57,832 nucleotides of DNA from 3107 sp965216225 (lineage in GTDB: Bacteria > Pseudomonadota > Alphaproteobacteria > Rhodobacterales > Rhodobacteraceae): assembly GCA_965216225.1 (NCBI GenBank), contig CBDCFF010000018.1:1-57832 (forward strand). Reading direction: 5' to 3'. Positions within the stretch are counted from its first letter, which is position 1. Every line of letters begins with the position of its first letter. Below are positions 1-7,621 of this stretch, in pieces. Made by a program: the position numbers and the translations under genes. A model generated the notes under the pieces. That model saw only the letters and a list, made by a program, of their open reading frames with translations, made no database searches and was not told the DNA's origin.

Positions 1-410
1 GTTCTGGTTCTACCAGAAAGGCCCGATGGACCTTTGCATACGAACCATCGGATTGGTCCGCGTTGCTGCCAAAGTCACCATGGCCATATCTCAGCTACAA
101 CTTCCACCGTCCGAGCTTCCATGAGCGACGAAAAGCCATGGCCTGAGGCTGTCCTGTATCCGGCCAAGATACGGAAGACACCCTTCAAAGGGGCAAAACA
201 GGGCGGCTCGGGCTCATATACAGCCGTCCCGGACACAAACCCGCCACAAAGCAGCGCCAGGACCGGAAACACCCGGCGGAACCGCCACAAAAATCGTGTA
301 AATCGAGGTGTCCAGCTTCATGGGCAAGGGTAATCTGCGCTTGCCAGGTGATTGATGCGACAACACCGCAAACCCTGTACTTTCTTGGGCAAAGGTCACG
401 CGGGTGAACA
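1..410. other. Gene-poor left edge of window
   Basis: No recognisable gene is seen between the window edge and the dctM stop codon. One short minus-strand frame at 75-290 (71 codons) begins with a hydrophobic stretch that could pass for a signal peptide. It matches no family I know and has no clear ribosome binding site. I treat the stretch as intergenic or remnant sequence downstream of the TRAP operon. Confidence 0.4.
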
Positions 411-1763
411 TCAGTGGCCGATTGTCCCTATCTGGTCGGGTAGTACCAGAACGCACCAGGGAATGAGTACAATGAAGGCGAGGCGGAAGATGTCCGCTAC
501 CCAGAATGGGGTCACGCCCCGGAAGATTGTGGCGGTGGAGACATCGCCGACCACACCCTTCAGGATGAACACGTTCAGGCCCACGGGAGGGGTGATCAGT
601 GAAATCTCTGTCACCACAACGACGACGATGCCGAACCAGACCGGGTCGTAACCCAGCGACGTGACCAGTGGGAAGAAGATCGGAACCGTCAGCAGCAGCA
701 TCGAGAGCGATTCAAACACACAGCCAAGGATGATGTAGATGCCGAGGATCATCAGGATCACGAAGAAGGGCGCCACGTCATGGACGGTGACCATGGCGAT
801 CAATGCCTCGGGCAGGCCGGCGAGGTTGACGAAGTTCGAAAAGATATGTGCGCCGATCAGGACCGCAAACAGAGCGGCGGCGGTGAAGCAGGTTTCTTTC
901 AGCACTTCGAAGGTGGAACCGACGGTCAGCCCGCCCCGGAACAACGCGATCAGGAGCGCGCCCGCCGCGCCCATTCCGGCCGCCTCGGTAGGCGAAAAGG
1001 TCAGGTTTAGAGGTTCGAAATCGAAAGCGCCGTAAAGTCCGCCGATCACGAGGAAAAAAAGCAGAAGCACCGCCCAGACCGAACCAAGGGCCCGAAACCG
1101 CTCACTCCAGCCTGCGCGTTCGCCTGCCGGTCCTGCCTCGGGGTTGCGCCAGACGGTCCAGCGCACGGCGAAGAGATAGAAGAGGATGCCGAGCAGGCCA
1201 GGGATGATCCCGGCCATGAAGAGCTTGCTGATCGAGGTTCCGGTCAGCAGGCCGTAGATCACGAGGATAACCGAGGGTGGGATCAGGATGCCCAGTGTTC
1301 CACCCGCGGCGATCGAGGCGGTGGAAAGCTCGTCGGAATAGCCATAGCGGCGCATTTCCGGCATAGCGACCTTTGACATGGTGGCCACCGTTGCCAGCGA
1401 TGATCCGCAGATGGCCGAGAAACCGCCGCAAGCCGCCACTGTCGCCATGGCGATGCCGCCGCGCATGTGGCCCAGAAAGGCGTTGGAAACTGCGTAAAGC
1501 TCGCGCGCCATGCCGCCCTTGTTCACGAAGAGGCCCATGAGGATGAAGAGCGGCACGACCGACAGGCCGTAATCCTGCGCGGTATCGGTGATCTGACGGC
1601 CCACCATCGACATGGCAGCTTTCAGGCCGCGTTCGTCAAGGATCGAGCCGCCGCGTTCATGGGCAAAACCCAAAGTGCCCACGAGTCCCATGGCAAAAAC
1701 GATGGGCAAGCGCACCAGCACCAGAGCCAGGACAAGTGCAAATCCGATCAGTGCGGCGATCAT
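411..1763 (-). CDS. dctM: TRAP transporter large permease (DctM family)
   Basis: This 450-residue, very hydrophobic protein is the large membrane subunit of a tripartite ATP-independent periplasmic (TRAP) importer, which uses an ion gradient to take up organic acids delivered by the DctP receptor. About a dozen membrane segments can be seen, with family-like stretches such as GGTLGILIPPSVILVIYG and a late LITPPVGLNVFILKG. Its length fits the family (about 430). The start overlaps the dctQ stop by 4 bp (ATGA), so translation is probably coupled. It is last in the P450-ferredoxin-dctP-dctQ-dctM operon. The substrate cannot be read from the sequence; an organic acid handled by the P450 is my inference. 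Confidence 0.93.
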   Translation of the reverse strand: MIAALIGFALVLALVLVRLPIVFAMGLVGTLGFAHERGGSILDERGLKAAMSMVGRQITDTAQDYGLSVVPLFILMGLFVNKGGMARELYAVSNAFLGHMRGGIAMATVAACGGFSAICGSSLATVATMSKVAMPEMRRYGYSDELSTASIAAGGTLGILIPPSVILVIYGLLTGTSISKLFMAGIIPGLLGILFYLFAVRWTVWRNPEAGPAGERAGWSERFRALGSVWAVLLLFFLVIGGLYGAFDFEPLNLTFSPTEAAGMGAAGALLIALFRGGLTVGSTFEVLKETCFTAAALFAVLIGAHIFSNFVNLAGLPEALIAMVTVHDVAPFFVILMILGIYIILGCVFESLSMLLLTVPIFFPLVTSLGYDPVWFGIVVVVVTEISLITPPVGLNVFILKGVVGDVSTATIFRGVTPFWVADIFRLAFIVLIPWCVLVLPDQIGTIGH

Positions 1764-2266
1764 TGGGCAGTCTCCGACAACAGGTTGGGGACGAAGAAGT
1801 GGAGCAGGCCGGTGATGATCATCACCAGGGCAGTGATCGCCACAGAAATCGTAATGAACCAGCCCACGAGGTAGGTGGGGATCGCAAGGTACTCGGTGAC
1901 ATCGCCATAATCGCGGGCGCGTTCCGTCAAGACCCAGACCCGTTGGGCCGCCCGGCAGAGCATTGCGCCACTGACCAGATAGATGATGGCGTCGCGAAGG
2001 CGGCTGAGGCGAAGGCGGTGGAAAATTCCGTCGGTCAGGTCAACGGCGATGTGGCCATTGGTGACCGAAATGATCGGCAGGACCGAAAAGACGAGGATCG
2101 CCATCAGGATGCGGGTCAGCTCGGTTGCGGCCTCGATCGGGGAATTGAAAACCGACCGCAGGATCACGTCACAAAAGGTCATCACCATCAGGATGAACAG
2201 GGCGCTGCTTGCCACGAGAACCGACAGGATGCCGGCGCGGCGGACCAGCCGGGCTATGAATATCAT
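1760..2266 (-). CDS. dctQ: TRAP transporter small permease (DctQ family)
   Basis: This is the small four-helix membrane subunit that couples the DctP receptor to DctM. I chose the ATG at 2266 (168 residues) over the frame's first ATG at 2323. An AAGGA element lies about 9 bases before it, the resulting length is typical of DctQ, and the longer start would place an 11-bp stem-loop (2288-2321) inside the gene. Hydrophobic segments lie near residues 5-30, 45-70, 90-115 and 125-155. The stop overlaps dctM by 4 bp. Sequence conservation in DctQ is weak, so the call leans on position, size and topology. Confidence 0.85.
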   Translation of the reverse strand: MIFIARLVRRAGILSVLVASSALFILMVMTFCDVILRSVFNSPIEAATELTRILMAILVFSVLPIISVTNGHIAVDLTDGIFHRLRLSRLRDAIIYLVSGAMLCRAAQRVWVLTERARDYGDVTEYLAIPTYLVGWFITISVAITALVMIITGLLHFFVPNLLSETAQ

Positions 2267-2287
2267 GATGATCGTCCTTGCGGGGCA

Positions 2288-2321
2288 GATCCGGGCGGGA
2301 CGTGCAACGACCGCCCGGATC
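2288..2321 (-). terminator. Intercistronic stem-loop between dctP and dctQ
   Basis: Perfect 11-bp arms (2288-2298 and 2311-2321) enclose a 12-base loop six bases after the dctP stop codon. No T-run follows. Such hairpins after a binding-protein gene commonly stabilise the upstream message or partly stop transcription, giving more receptor than permease. That role is inferred here. Confidence 0.55.
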
Positions 2322-2326
2322 AAGCT

Positions 2327-3349
2327 TCAATTCGCCGCCATTTCGGATTTGATCAAACCATAGGCCGCCTGAGCGTCGATGCCGGTCCCGGACACCTCGG
2401 CAATCACTTTGGCGCGGATTTCGGCGGCAATGACGGCGAACTTTTCCCGGTCCGCCTCGGTGGCGGCGTTGATCACGTTGCCATCGGTCGCCTCTGTCAA
2501 TTCCAGCCCGAACCGGTCGATCTCGTCCCACATTGCTCCGCCCATGCGGCTAAGCGGCTCACCGAATACCTTCTCGTCCAGCGCCTGCCGAATATCTTCG
2601 GGCAAGTCGGCGAATGTTTCTTCATTCATGATCAGTGCGAAAGATCCGCGGTACAGGCCGCCCGGCATCCAATAGACATTCCTGGCCACTTCGGTCAGCT
2701 TGAACCCTTGCCGCGTCTCCATCGGCATCACTACGCCGTCCGCCGCCTTCGAGGCCAGCGTCTCATATACCTTGGGGGCAGGCACCTGAATTCCGATTGC
2801 GCCCAGGGCCGCGCCCACATCTCCGCCAACACCGCCGGGGATACGGACCTTCATCCCTTCAACCTCGTCCAGAGATGTGACCGCCCTGTCCGAATGAAGC
2901 TGCGCCGGCCCATGGGTGACAAGACCGATCAGCTTGACCCCGCGATGTTCGTTGGCAGCTTTCAGATGCGTCTCATAAGCCCGCCAATAGGCCATCGAGG
3001 ACGCCTCGGCTGAGCCTTCATAACCCGGAAGCTCGATCAGTTTGGTGGTGACGAAACGGCCGGGCTGGTATCCGTGAAAAATGATCGAAGCATCGACAGC
3101 GCCATCCATCACCAGATCCATCTGCGCCGGTGGCGGAGCCAGGCCCAGCTTCAACTCGGCTGTCACCCTCCCCCCGGTCGCCTCCTCGACCATCTCGACA
3201 AATCGCGGCCACATGCTGGTGTTCATTCCATGCGTTGGTGGAGCCCAGGACGAAATCGTCAGAGTATAATCTGCGGCAAGCGCCGTTGTGCCCGATACCG
3301 CCAGCGCGGCCGAAGCCAGCAACCTTGCAAAACTTTTGAGCGTCATCAT
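2327..3349 (-). CDS. dctP: TRAP transporter periplasmic solute-binding protein (DctP family)
   Basis: This is the periplasmic receptor that captures the substrate for the DctQM permease. The first 25 or so residues form a signal peptide (basic start, hydrophobic core, ALA-type cleavage before DYTLTISSW). The body has the DctP pattern, including a MKVRIPGG-like strand and a conserved LYRGSFALIMNEE region near the C-terminus. The start is placed at 3349 because a strong GGGAGGT lies just before it; the longer frame from 3367 would read through that ribosome binding site. The mature size (about 315) fits the family. It lies 32 bp after the ferredoxin gene in the same operon. Confidence 0.93.
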   Translation of the reverse strand: MMTLKSFARLLASAALAVSGTTALAADYTLTISSWAPPTHGMNTSMWPRFVEMVEEATGGRVTAELKLGLAPPPAQMDLVMDGAVDASIIFHGYQPGRFVTTKLIELPGYEGSAEASSMAYWRAYETHLKAANEHRGVKLIGLVTHGPAQLHSDRAVTSLDEVEGMKVRIPGGVGGDVGAALGAIGIQVPAPKVYETLASKAADGVVMPMETRQGFKLTEVARNVYWMPGGLYRGSFALIMNEETFADLPEDIRQALDEKVFGEPLSRMGGAMWDEIDRFGLELTEATDGNVINAATEADREKFAVIAAEIRAKVIAEVSGTGIDAQAAYGLIKSEMAAN

Positions 3350-3381
3350 TTTTACCTCCCTGAACAATGACTGTGTGGTAT

Positions 3382-3702
3382 CTACTGCGCGTCCGGCAGT
3401 CGTATCTTCTGTCCTTCAAGACATTCGGAAACAGTGATCTGACAACTCAAACGACTGCTTTCCTGCCGCCCGGTGGCCGCGAAATCCAACAGGTCATCCT
3501 CGTGGCCCTGCATTGGTGGAAGCTCCGCCAGAACTGCCGCGTCGAAGAAGACATGACATGTGGCGCAAGCAGCCGACCCGTTGCAGTCCGCACCAATTCC
3601 AATAACCCCATGATCCAAAGCCGTCTTCATTACGGTATCGCCAGGCGTCGCAGAGGCTTCAATTTCAACACCGCCCGGTTGCACAAAGAGTATCCTGATC
3701 AT
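3382..3702 (-). CDS. 2Fe-2S ferredoxin (adrenodoxin/putidaredoxin type)
   Basis: A 106-residue electron carrier. The cluster ligands form the Cys-x5-Cys-x2-Cys pattern (DCNGSAACATC, residues 40-50), with a fourth Cys in SRLSCQI near residue 87; this is the plant/vertebrate-type fold used by class I bacterial P450s. It starts 10 bp after the P450 stop, and its GAGGA ribosome binding site overlaps that stop codon, which implies coupled expression. The obvious partner is the adjacent P450. No ferredoxin reductase is present in the window, so electrons must reach it from a reductase elsewhere. Confidence 0.93.
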   Translation of the reverse strand: MIRILFVQPGGVEIEASATPGDTVMKTALDHGVIGIGADCNGSAACATCHVFFDAAVLAELPPMQGHEDDLLDFAATGRQESSRLSCQITVSECLEGQKIRLPDAQ

Positions 3703-3711
3703 TGGTTGTCC

Positions 3712-4893
3712 TCACAGGTTCCAGCAGACCGGCAGCGAAACGGGTCCGCGGAACACCCACCCGCGCTCGACTGGCGGGCAATCCGGCAGCAATCGCAGAT
3801 TCTTCAGGCGGGCAAAGAGCATGGGTACCGCAACTTCGCCCACCATCTGTCTGGCCACCCATGTCCCGGCGCAGAAGTGAGGACCTGCGCCAAACCCAAG
3901 ATGCTGAGCGCGTGGCCGGTTGATGTCGAAACGGTCCGCATTCTCGAAGTGACTGCCATCCCTGTTGGCCGCACCGACGCAGATACCGATCGGGTCTCCC
4001 GCTTTCAATTGAGTGTCACCCAGAATCGTGTCCTGCGTGACCCGGCGGGGGTACATGCCTATGGGCGAAACCCAGCGAACCGCCTCTTCAAAGGCCCTGG
4101 CAAAGAGGTTCCTGTTCTCCAGCACCTGGGCCAATTGATCCGGGTTTTGCAGCAACCCCATCACTGTGGTCAGGATCGTATCCCGGGGTTCGTTCAGTCC
4201 GCCTCCAATGATCACCTTCACATTGGCGCGTATCTGCTCGATGGATTGAGGATGTTCGGCATGTGCCATGGACGACAGGACCGTCGGGTTCTCTACAGCG
4301 CGATGTTTGCCCAGAACGGCGTCTATTGCGGCATCAATCGCATCGGATGCTTCTTTTGCACGAACTGCGATCCCGGGATCGGCCTGATAATTGCCAATCC
4401 CATCCATCAGCGCCTGAGACCACCAGGCGATGTCGCTCCATTGGACATCTTCGAACCCAAGGACTTCCATCAAGGCCAGCGAAGCCATGGGCGCAGCAAA
4501 GCTGCCGAACAGATCAGTCTTTCCTTCCCTCTGAAACCTGTCGGTCAGATCCGAAGCGATGGCTTCGAACGACGGCACCCAATGCTTTTTGACGACGCCG
4601 GGGCGAAAGGAAGGCTCGACGGCAGCGCGCTCCATCCGGTGCGGTTCGTCATCCTTGCGCATGAGCGAATGGCCCATGACTTTGTTCATAAGCGATGTCG
4701 GGTTGGTCGATGCGAACAGATGATGGTTCCGCTCGACCGTCATGATGTCATCGAAACGTGTCACCAGATGGATGCGGGCGCTTTCCACCCAAACTGCGGA
4801 ACCCAGAGCACGAATTTTGTCAAACGCCGGGTATGGATTGTCCATCAGTTCCTCAATGGTGACATTTGATACGGTCTGGACGGAAGCCATCAT
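3712..4893 (-). CDS. Cytochrome P450 monooxygenase
   Basis: A 393-residue soluble bacterial P450 that should insert one oxygen atom into an organic substrate (hydroxylation or demethylation). The heme-binding loop FGAGPHFCAG lies near residue 355 with its Cys ligand. The K-helix ExxR is seen as EAVR, and the I-helix region reads GGGLNEPRDT, where the usual AGxDT is varied. Two ATG codons in tandem (4893, 4890) follow a GAGAGG element. It is the first gene of an operon with a ferredoxin and a TRAP importer, and is divergent from a LysR regulator. The substrate is unknown; a carboxylate brought in by the TRAP system is my inference. Confidence 0.93.
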   Translation of the reverse strand: MMASVQTVSNVTIEELMDNPYPAFDKIRALGSAVWVESARIHLVTRFDDIMTVERNHHLFASTNPTSLMNKVMGHSLMRKDDEPHRMERAAVEPSFRPGVVKKHWVPSFEAIASDLTDRFQREGKTDLFGSFAAPMASLALMEVLGFEDVQWSDIAWWSQALMDGIGNYQADPGIAVRAKEASDAIDAAIDAVLGKHRAVENPTVLSSMAHAEHPQSIEQIRANVKVIIGGGLNEPRDTILTTVMGLLQNPDQLAQVLENRNLFARAFEEAVRWVSPIGMYPRRVTQDTILGDTQLKAGDPIGICVGAANRDGSHFENADRFDINRPRAQHLGFGAGPHFCAGTWVARQMVGEVAVPMLFARLKNLRLLPDCPPVERGWVFRGPVSLPVCWNL

Positions 4894-4946
4894 TGCCTCT
4901 CGCTCTCAATTGGACGTGACGCCTAACGTGAGGCTGGAATGCTGAT

Positions 4947-4960
4947 ATTGGCAATCCAAT
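4947..4960. promoter_or_regulatory. Dyad in the P450/LysR divergent promoter
   Basis: Inverted arms ATTGG and CCAAT are separated by CAAT in the 112-bp space between the P450 and LysR genes. The size and symmetry suit a LysR-type operator (interrupted dyad). An AT-rich stretch follows at about 4961-4980. No experimental support; position is the main argument. Confidence 0.4.
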
Positions 4961-5005
4961 GGGATAAATATAGGTTATCGAGAGAATAGATACGGATGAC
5001 ATGGC

Positions 5006-5899
5006 ATGGACCTGGCCAGGAAACTGCTCAAAACGAATTTCGCATCCTTGCAAGTCCTGCAGTACGTGCATGACTTCGGGTCGTTCTCGGTGGCGGCTGA
5101 AAGGCTGAACGTAACCCAATCAACCGTCAGCTACACAATTGCCCGGCTCCGTTCGACCTTCAAAGATCCGTTGTTTGCCCGAGAGGGAAACAAGGTCGTC
5201 CCAACCCGGAGATGCCAGGTGATCGTCGAGCATATCTCGGGCCTGCTGGCCGAGTTTGAAGGCCTGACGAACGAACCGGAATTTTCACCTGCGCAGGCCC
5301 GGGGAACGATTACCATCTCTTGCAACCATTACGAACGGATGACCATTCTGCCGGCGTTTATTCGGAAAATTCGGCGCCAGGCTCCGGAACTTCGGTTGAA
5401 ATTCATGACGTCAAACGCGTTGGGCGAAGAGCAGTTGAAGCGGGGGGAATGTGATCTGCTCATCGGGCCGGTGCAACTGACAGGAGATCACATCTTCAAA
5501 CGGCACCTCAGGTCGGATTCTTATGTGTACGTGATGGATAAGGATAATCCCTTGGCCGGAATGCCTCTCAGGATTGAGGATCTGAAAAGCGCCAGGCATC
5601 TGGTGGTGCAATTCTCTGGTGAGTGGCAACCGCTCTATATCGACGCGCTCAAAGGCCATGGTATTCTATTGAACACAATGGTCGAGTTGTCGGATTATGG
5701 GGACATTGCGGCATACCTCAAGGGATCGGACTTGATTGCGTGTATGCCGAAACGGTTGGCAAACAGTCTGGATACCGAGCTTGCGCGCATTGGATCGCCA
5801 ATTTCCGTTCTGCTCGAAATTGATCTCTTCTGGACGACAAGAACCCACCGCTCCAAGCTCCACGCCTGGGTCAGAAAGGCACTTGCCGAAAGCGCGTGA
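5006..5899 (+). CDS. LysR-family transcriptional regulator
   Basis: A 297-residue regulator. Residues 13-72 form the winged helix-turn-helix (FGSFSVAAERLNVTQSTVSY then IARLRSTFKDPLF), and residues 95-295 match the LysR effector-binding domain. It is transcribed away from the P450-ferredoxin-TRAP operon across a 112-bp gap, the classic layout for a LysR protein that controls its divergent neighbour in response to the pathway substrate. The helix-turn-helix resembles the NodD/NahR-like branch (VTQSTVSYTIARLR). The effector is unknown. Confidence 0.92.
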   Translation: MDLARKLLKTNFASLQVLQYVHDFGSFSVAAERLNVTQSTVSYTIARLRSTFKDPLFAREGNKVVPTRRCQVIVEHISGLLAEFEGLTNEPEFSPAQARGTITISCNHYERMTILPAFIRKIRRQAPELRLKFMTSNALGEEQLKRGECDLLIGPVQLTGDHIFKRHLRSDSYVYVMDKDNPLAGMPLRIEDLKSARHLVVQFSGEWQPLYIDALKGHGILLNTMVELSDYGDIAAYLKGSDLIACMPKRLANSLDTELARIGSPISVLLEIDLFWTTRTHRSKLHAWVRKALAESA

Positions 5900-5922
5900 A
5901 CCAGACCGGGCGCGAATGGTGA

Positions 5923-6013
5923 TGACCTGCCCCCCGAAATCTCCCTCAGTTTAATGCAGAGTTTGCTCAACTTTTGAAGGAGCAAGCAGATGCGAAAGAG
6001 CCGTTTCACCGAG
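5923..6013 (+). mobile_element. IS3-family left-end remnant
   Basis: This piece starts with TGACCTGCCCCCCGAAATC, which resembles IS3-family terminal repeats. It continues to an ATG at 5990, preceded by GAAGGAGC, and the codons read MRKSRFTE, the usual opening of IS3 orfA transposases. Homology then stops after eight codons. Only the left tip of the element survives, truncated by later rearrangement. Confidence 0.5.
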
Positions 6014-6221
6014 ACTTGTTGCACAATGAGTCGTGTACCGTGTCGATACCCCTTGCAAGGCCGTTGGCATAGGCTGATAGTTCAAGGTGGGGCATGGGGG
6101 AAGTCGAGTTCGTACAGTACGGAGGATGCCCGCGCGGAAAAAATTTCCGCGGTTTTTAGATTGTAACCCCGTAGTTGCTTTCCAAGTGCTTTCCCAAGGT
6201 CAAGGACATCACTGCCCAAAT
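6014..6221. other. Unassigned junction sequence between IS remnants
   Basis: The stretch opens with GACTTGTTGCACAATGAG, which looks like the terminus of another insertion sequence (IS5-like, not certain). Its minus strand keeps an open frame from the IS110 edge to a stop at 6082 (about 45 codons, ending ELDFPHAPP), which could be the tail of a gene truncated by the IS110 insertion. I do not recognise it. Confidence 0.35.
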
Positions 6222-6233
6222 TAGCAACTATGT

Positions 6234-7198
6234 TTATTCTGTGAGTTGATGGCGCCAGGGGATGCCGGTTTTGATGATCGCGTTTGCGATTGTGACCAGC
6301 CTGCGTGCGATTGCGATTATGACAAGTTTGTGCGGCTTCCCCCGCTCTTTGAGACGTTTTGCGACAGGCTTGAGAACCGGATTGTGACAGGGCAGCCTGG
6401 AACAGCACATGCCGCACAGACCGCCAGCCGCCGGCGATAGCTTTCCTGCCTCGCATCGCCCCGCTGTCATGTGGTGTCAGAGCCAGGCAGGTCATGGCAG
6501 CGGCTTCGCCCGATGTCATCCGGCCGGGTTCCGGCAATCCGGCGATCAACATTGCCGCACAGACCGGGCCAATCCCCGGGATTGATCGTAAAAGCCCCGC
6601 CCTCGGGGCAAGAGGTTTCACTCGCGCGATAACATTTTCGATCCGCCGTTCGATGTCATCGACCCGGGTGTCGAGCAGGTCTTTCAGGTCGTCATCCATG
6701 GTCTCGACACCGGCAGGAATGCCCTGCTTCCTTCGAGCTCCGATCCGGGCCTTGAGCCGCTTGCGCATATCGACGAGTTGACCTCTCCGGGTCGTCAGGG
6801 TTCCGGGAATACGCAGATTTTCGCCTGGCAGTTCTCGCCCGGCTTGCGGTCGGAATGCCATGAACCGGGCGATGAGTTCCGCATCTATCCGATCAGTCTT
6901 CGCGCGCGTGCCCCGGCAAAGCGCGAAGGCCCTGATCTGTGGCCTTGATCTGTGCTGGCAGCAATTGCACGGCCACGATGCCTGCGCCGACAAGTTCTGT
7001 CCAGAGCCCCCGTTCCTGACCACCCGTGGCCTCAAATCCGACTTTGAGCGAACCGGAGAACCGCCGGATCATCGCGATCAGCGCAATATGGCCGTCCGCC
7101 GTGTCCGGATGCCGGAACCGCTTCTCGCCAGGAAGGCAGAACCCATCCGGCCGGTCGCGCGATACATCTATCCCGGGAATGGTTATCTCAGCTATCAT
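6234..7198 (-). pseudogene. IS110-family transposase, two frameshifts (copy 1)
   Basis: The reading starts at 7198 with a DEDD (RuvC-like) domain: GIDVSRD, FEATGG and, in the next frame, AKTDRIDAE. A 13-base tandem duplication at 6927-6952 shifts the frame. Removing one unit restores LLPAQIRAFALCRGTRAKTD. The transposase_20 domain follows (LLRSIPGIGPVCAAMLIAGL). A second shift occurs just before HNPVLKPVAKRLKE, and the restored C-terminus ends WRHQLTE at the TAA at 6234-6236. The repaired length would be about 320 residues, normal for the family. The lesions are shared with copy 2. Confidence 0.85.
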
Positions 7199-7327
7199 GT
7201 CGCTCTCTCTTCCTTATGCTTCGCGGTCCCGCAAAACGGGCCGCCGTCAACTGTTCGAGACGGTGAAGAGAGGCAGGATCAACCTGCTGGTGAACGTGGT
7301 CATGCCACAAGGTGTTTAGCGCTGTAT
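7199..7327 (-). ncRNA. Candidate bridge-RNA leader of IS110 copy 1
   Basis: This is the non-coding leader between the element edge and the transposase start. Read on the minus strand it holds three short hairpins in series (GTGG-loop-CCAC, GCAGG-loop-CCTGC and CCCG-loop-CGGG), the same as in copy 2. IS110-group elements are known to encode a structured guide (bridge) RNA in this position. Assignment here rests on location and hairpins only. Confidence 0.3.
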
Positions 7328-7334
7328 CCCACCT

Positions 7335-7364
7335 CGTCACCGCTCCCGGCCGGGAGCGGTGACG
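7335..7364. repeat. Perfect 30-base palindrome (left)
   Basis: Arms CGTCACCGCTCCCGG and its exact complement meet without a loop. A near copy lies at 9634-9669 in inverted context. Both sit inside a 78-bp inverted repeat (7324-7401 and 9600-9677) that flanks the IS481 element. It may be a REP-like target for IS110 or part of an IS end. Confidence 0.7.
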
Positions 7365-7440
7365 GGGAATCCATGGCAGGGACGAGACACATAAGGTGTT
7401 TGCTCCCACGGTTTTCTGGTGCGCTTGTCTTATGACATTA

Positions 7441-7621
7441 TGTGGCTTCTTTGCGATAAGGGAGCCGCTGCCCGGCACCTCACATATACCGGGCAGCGGC
7501 GGCGGTCGGATCGCGTTGCGCCTGGTCGGCAGAGACCGAAAGAGAGTATGATCGACCGCCGTCTTCACCACAGGCCTGAACGGATACACGGGGCCCTGGC
7601 CCCGCATGACAAGCACAGGAT
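7441..7621 (+). ncRNA. Candidate bridge RNA of the intact IS110
   Basis: About 180 bases of non-coding leader lie upstream of the transposase ATG. They contain a strong hairpin with perfect 12-bp arms (7464-7475 and 7489-7500) around a 13-base loop, and a smaller GGGGCCCTGGCCCC fold at about 7589. Position, length and structure fit the bridge RNA that guides target and donor recognition in IS110-type recombinases. The loops have not been matched to the element ends. Confidence 0.4.

Larger units (their letters stand above)
6222..7327 (-). mobile_element. IS110-family element, copy 1 (defective)
   Basis: About 1.1 kb that matches the inverted copy at 12318-13423 nearly base for base. The limits are taken from where the two copies stop matching: GTTGCTA on the transposase 3' side and GGATAC on the leader side. 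There are no long terminal inverted repeats, as expected for IS110. The transposase is broken at the same two places as in copy 2, so this copy cannot move by itself. Confidence 0.8.

Noticed and set aside
2267..2323. Longer dctQ start at 2323
   Set aside because: It would place an 11-bp stem-loop within the gene and add an arginine-rich leader not usual for DctQ. An AAGGA precedes the 2266 ATG.
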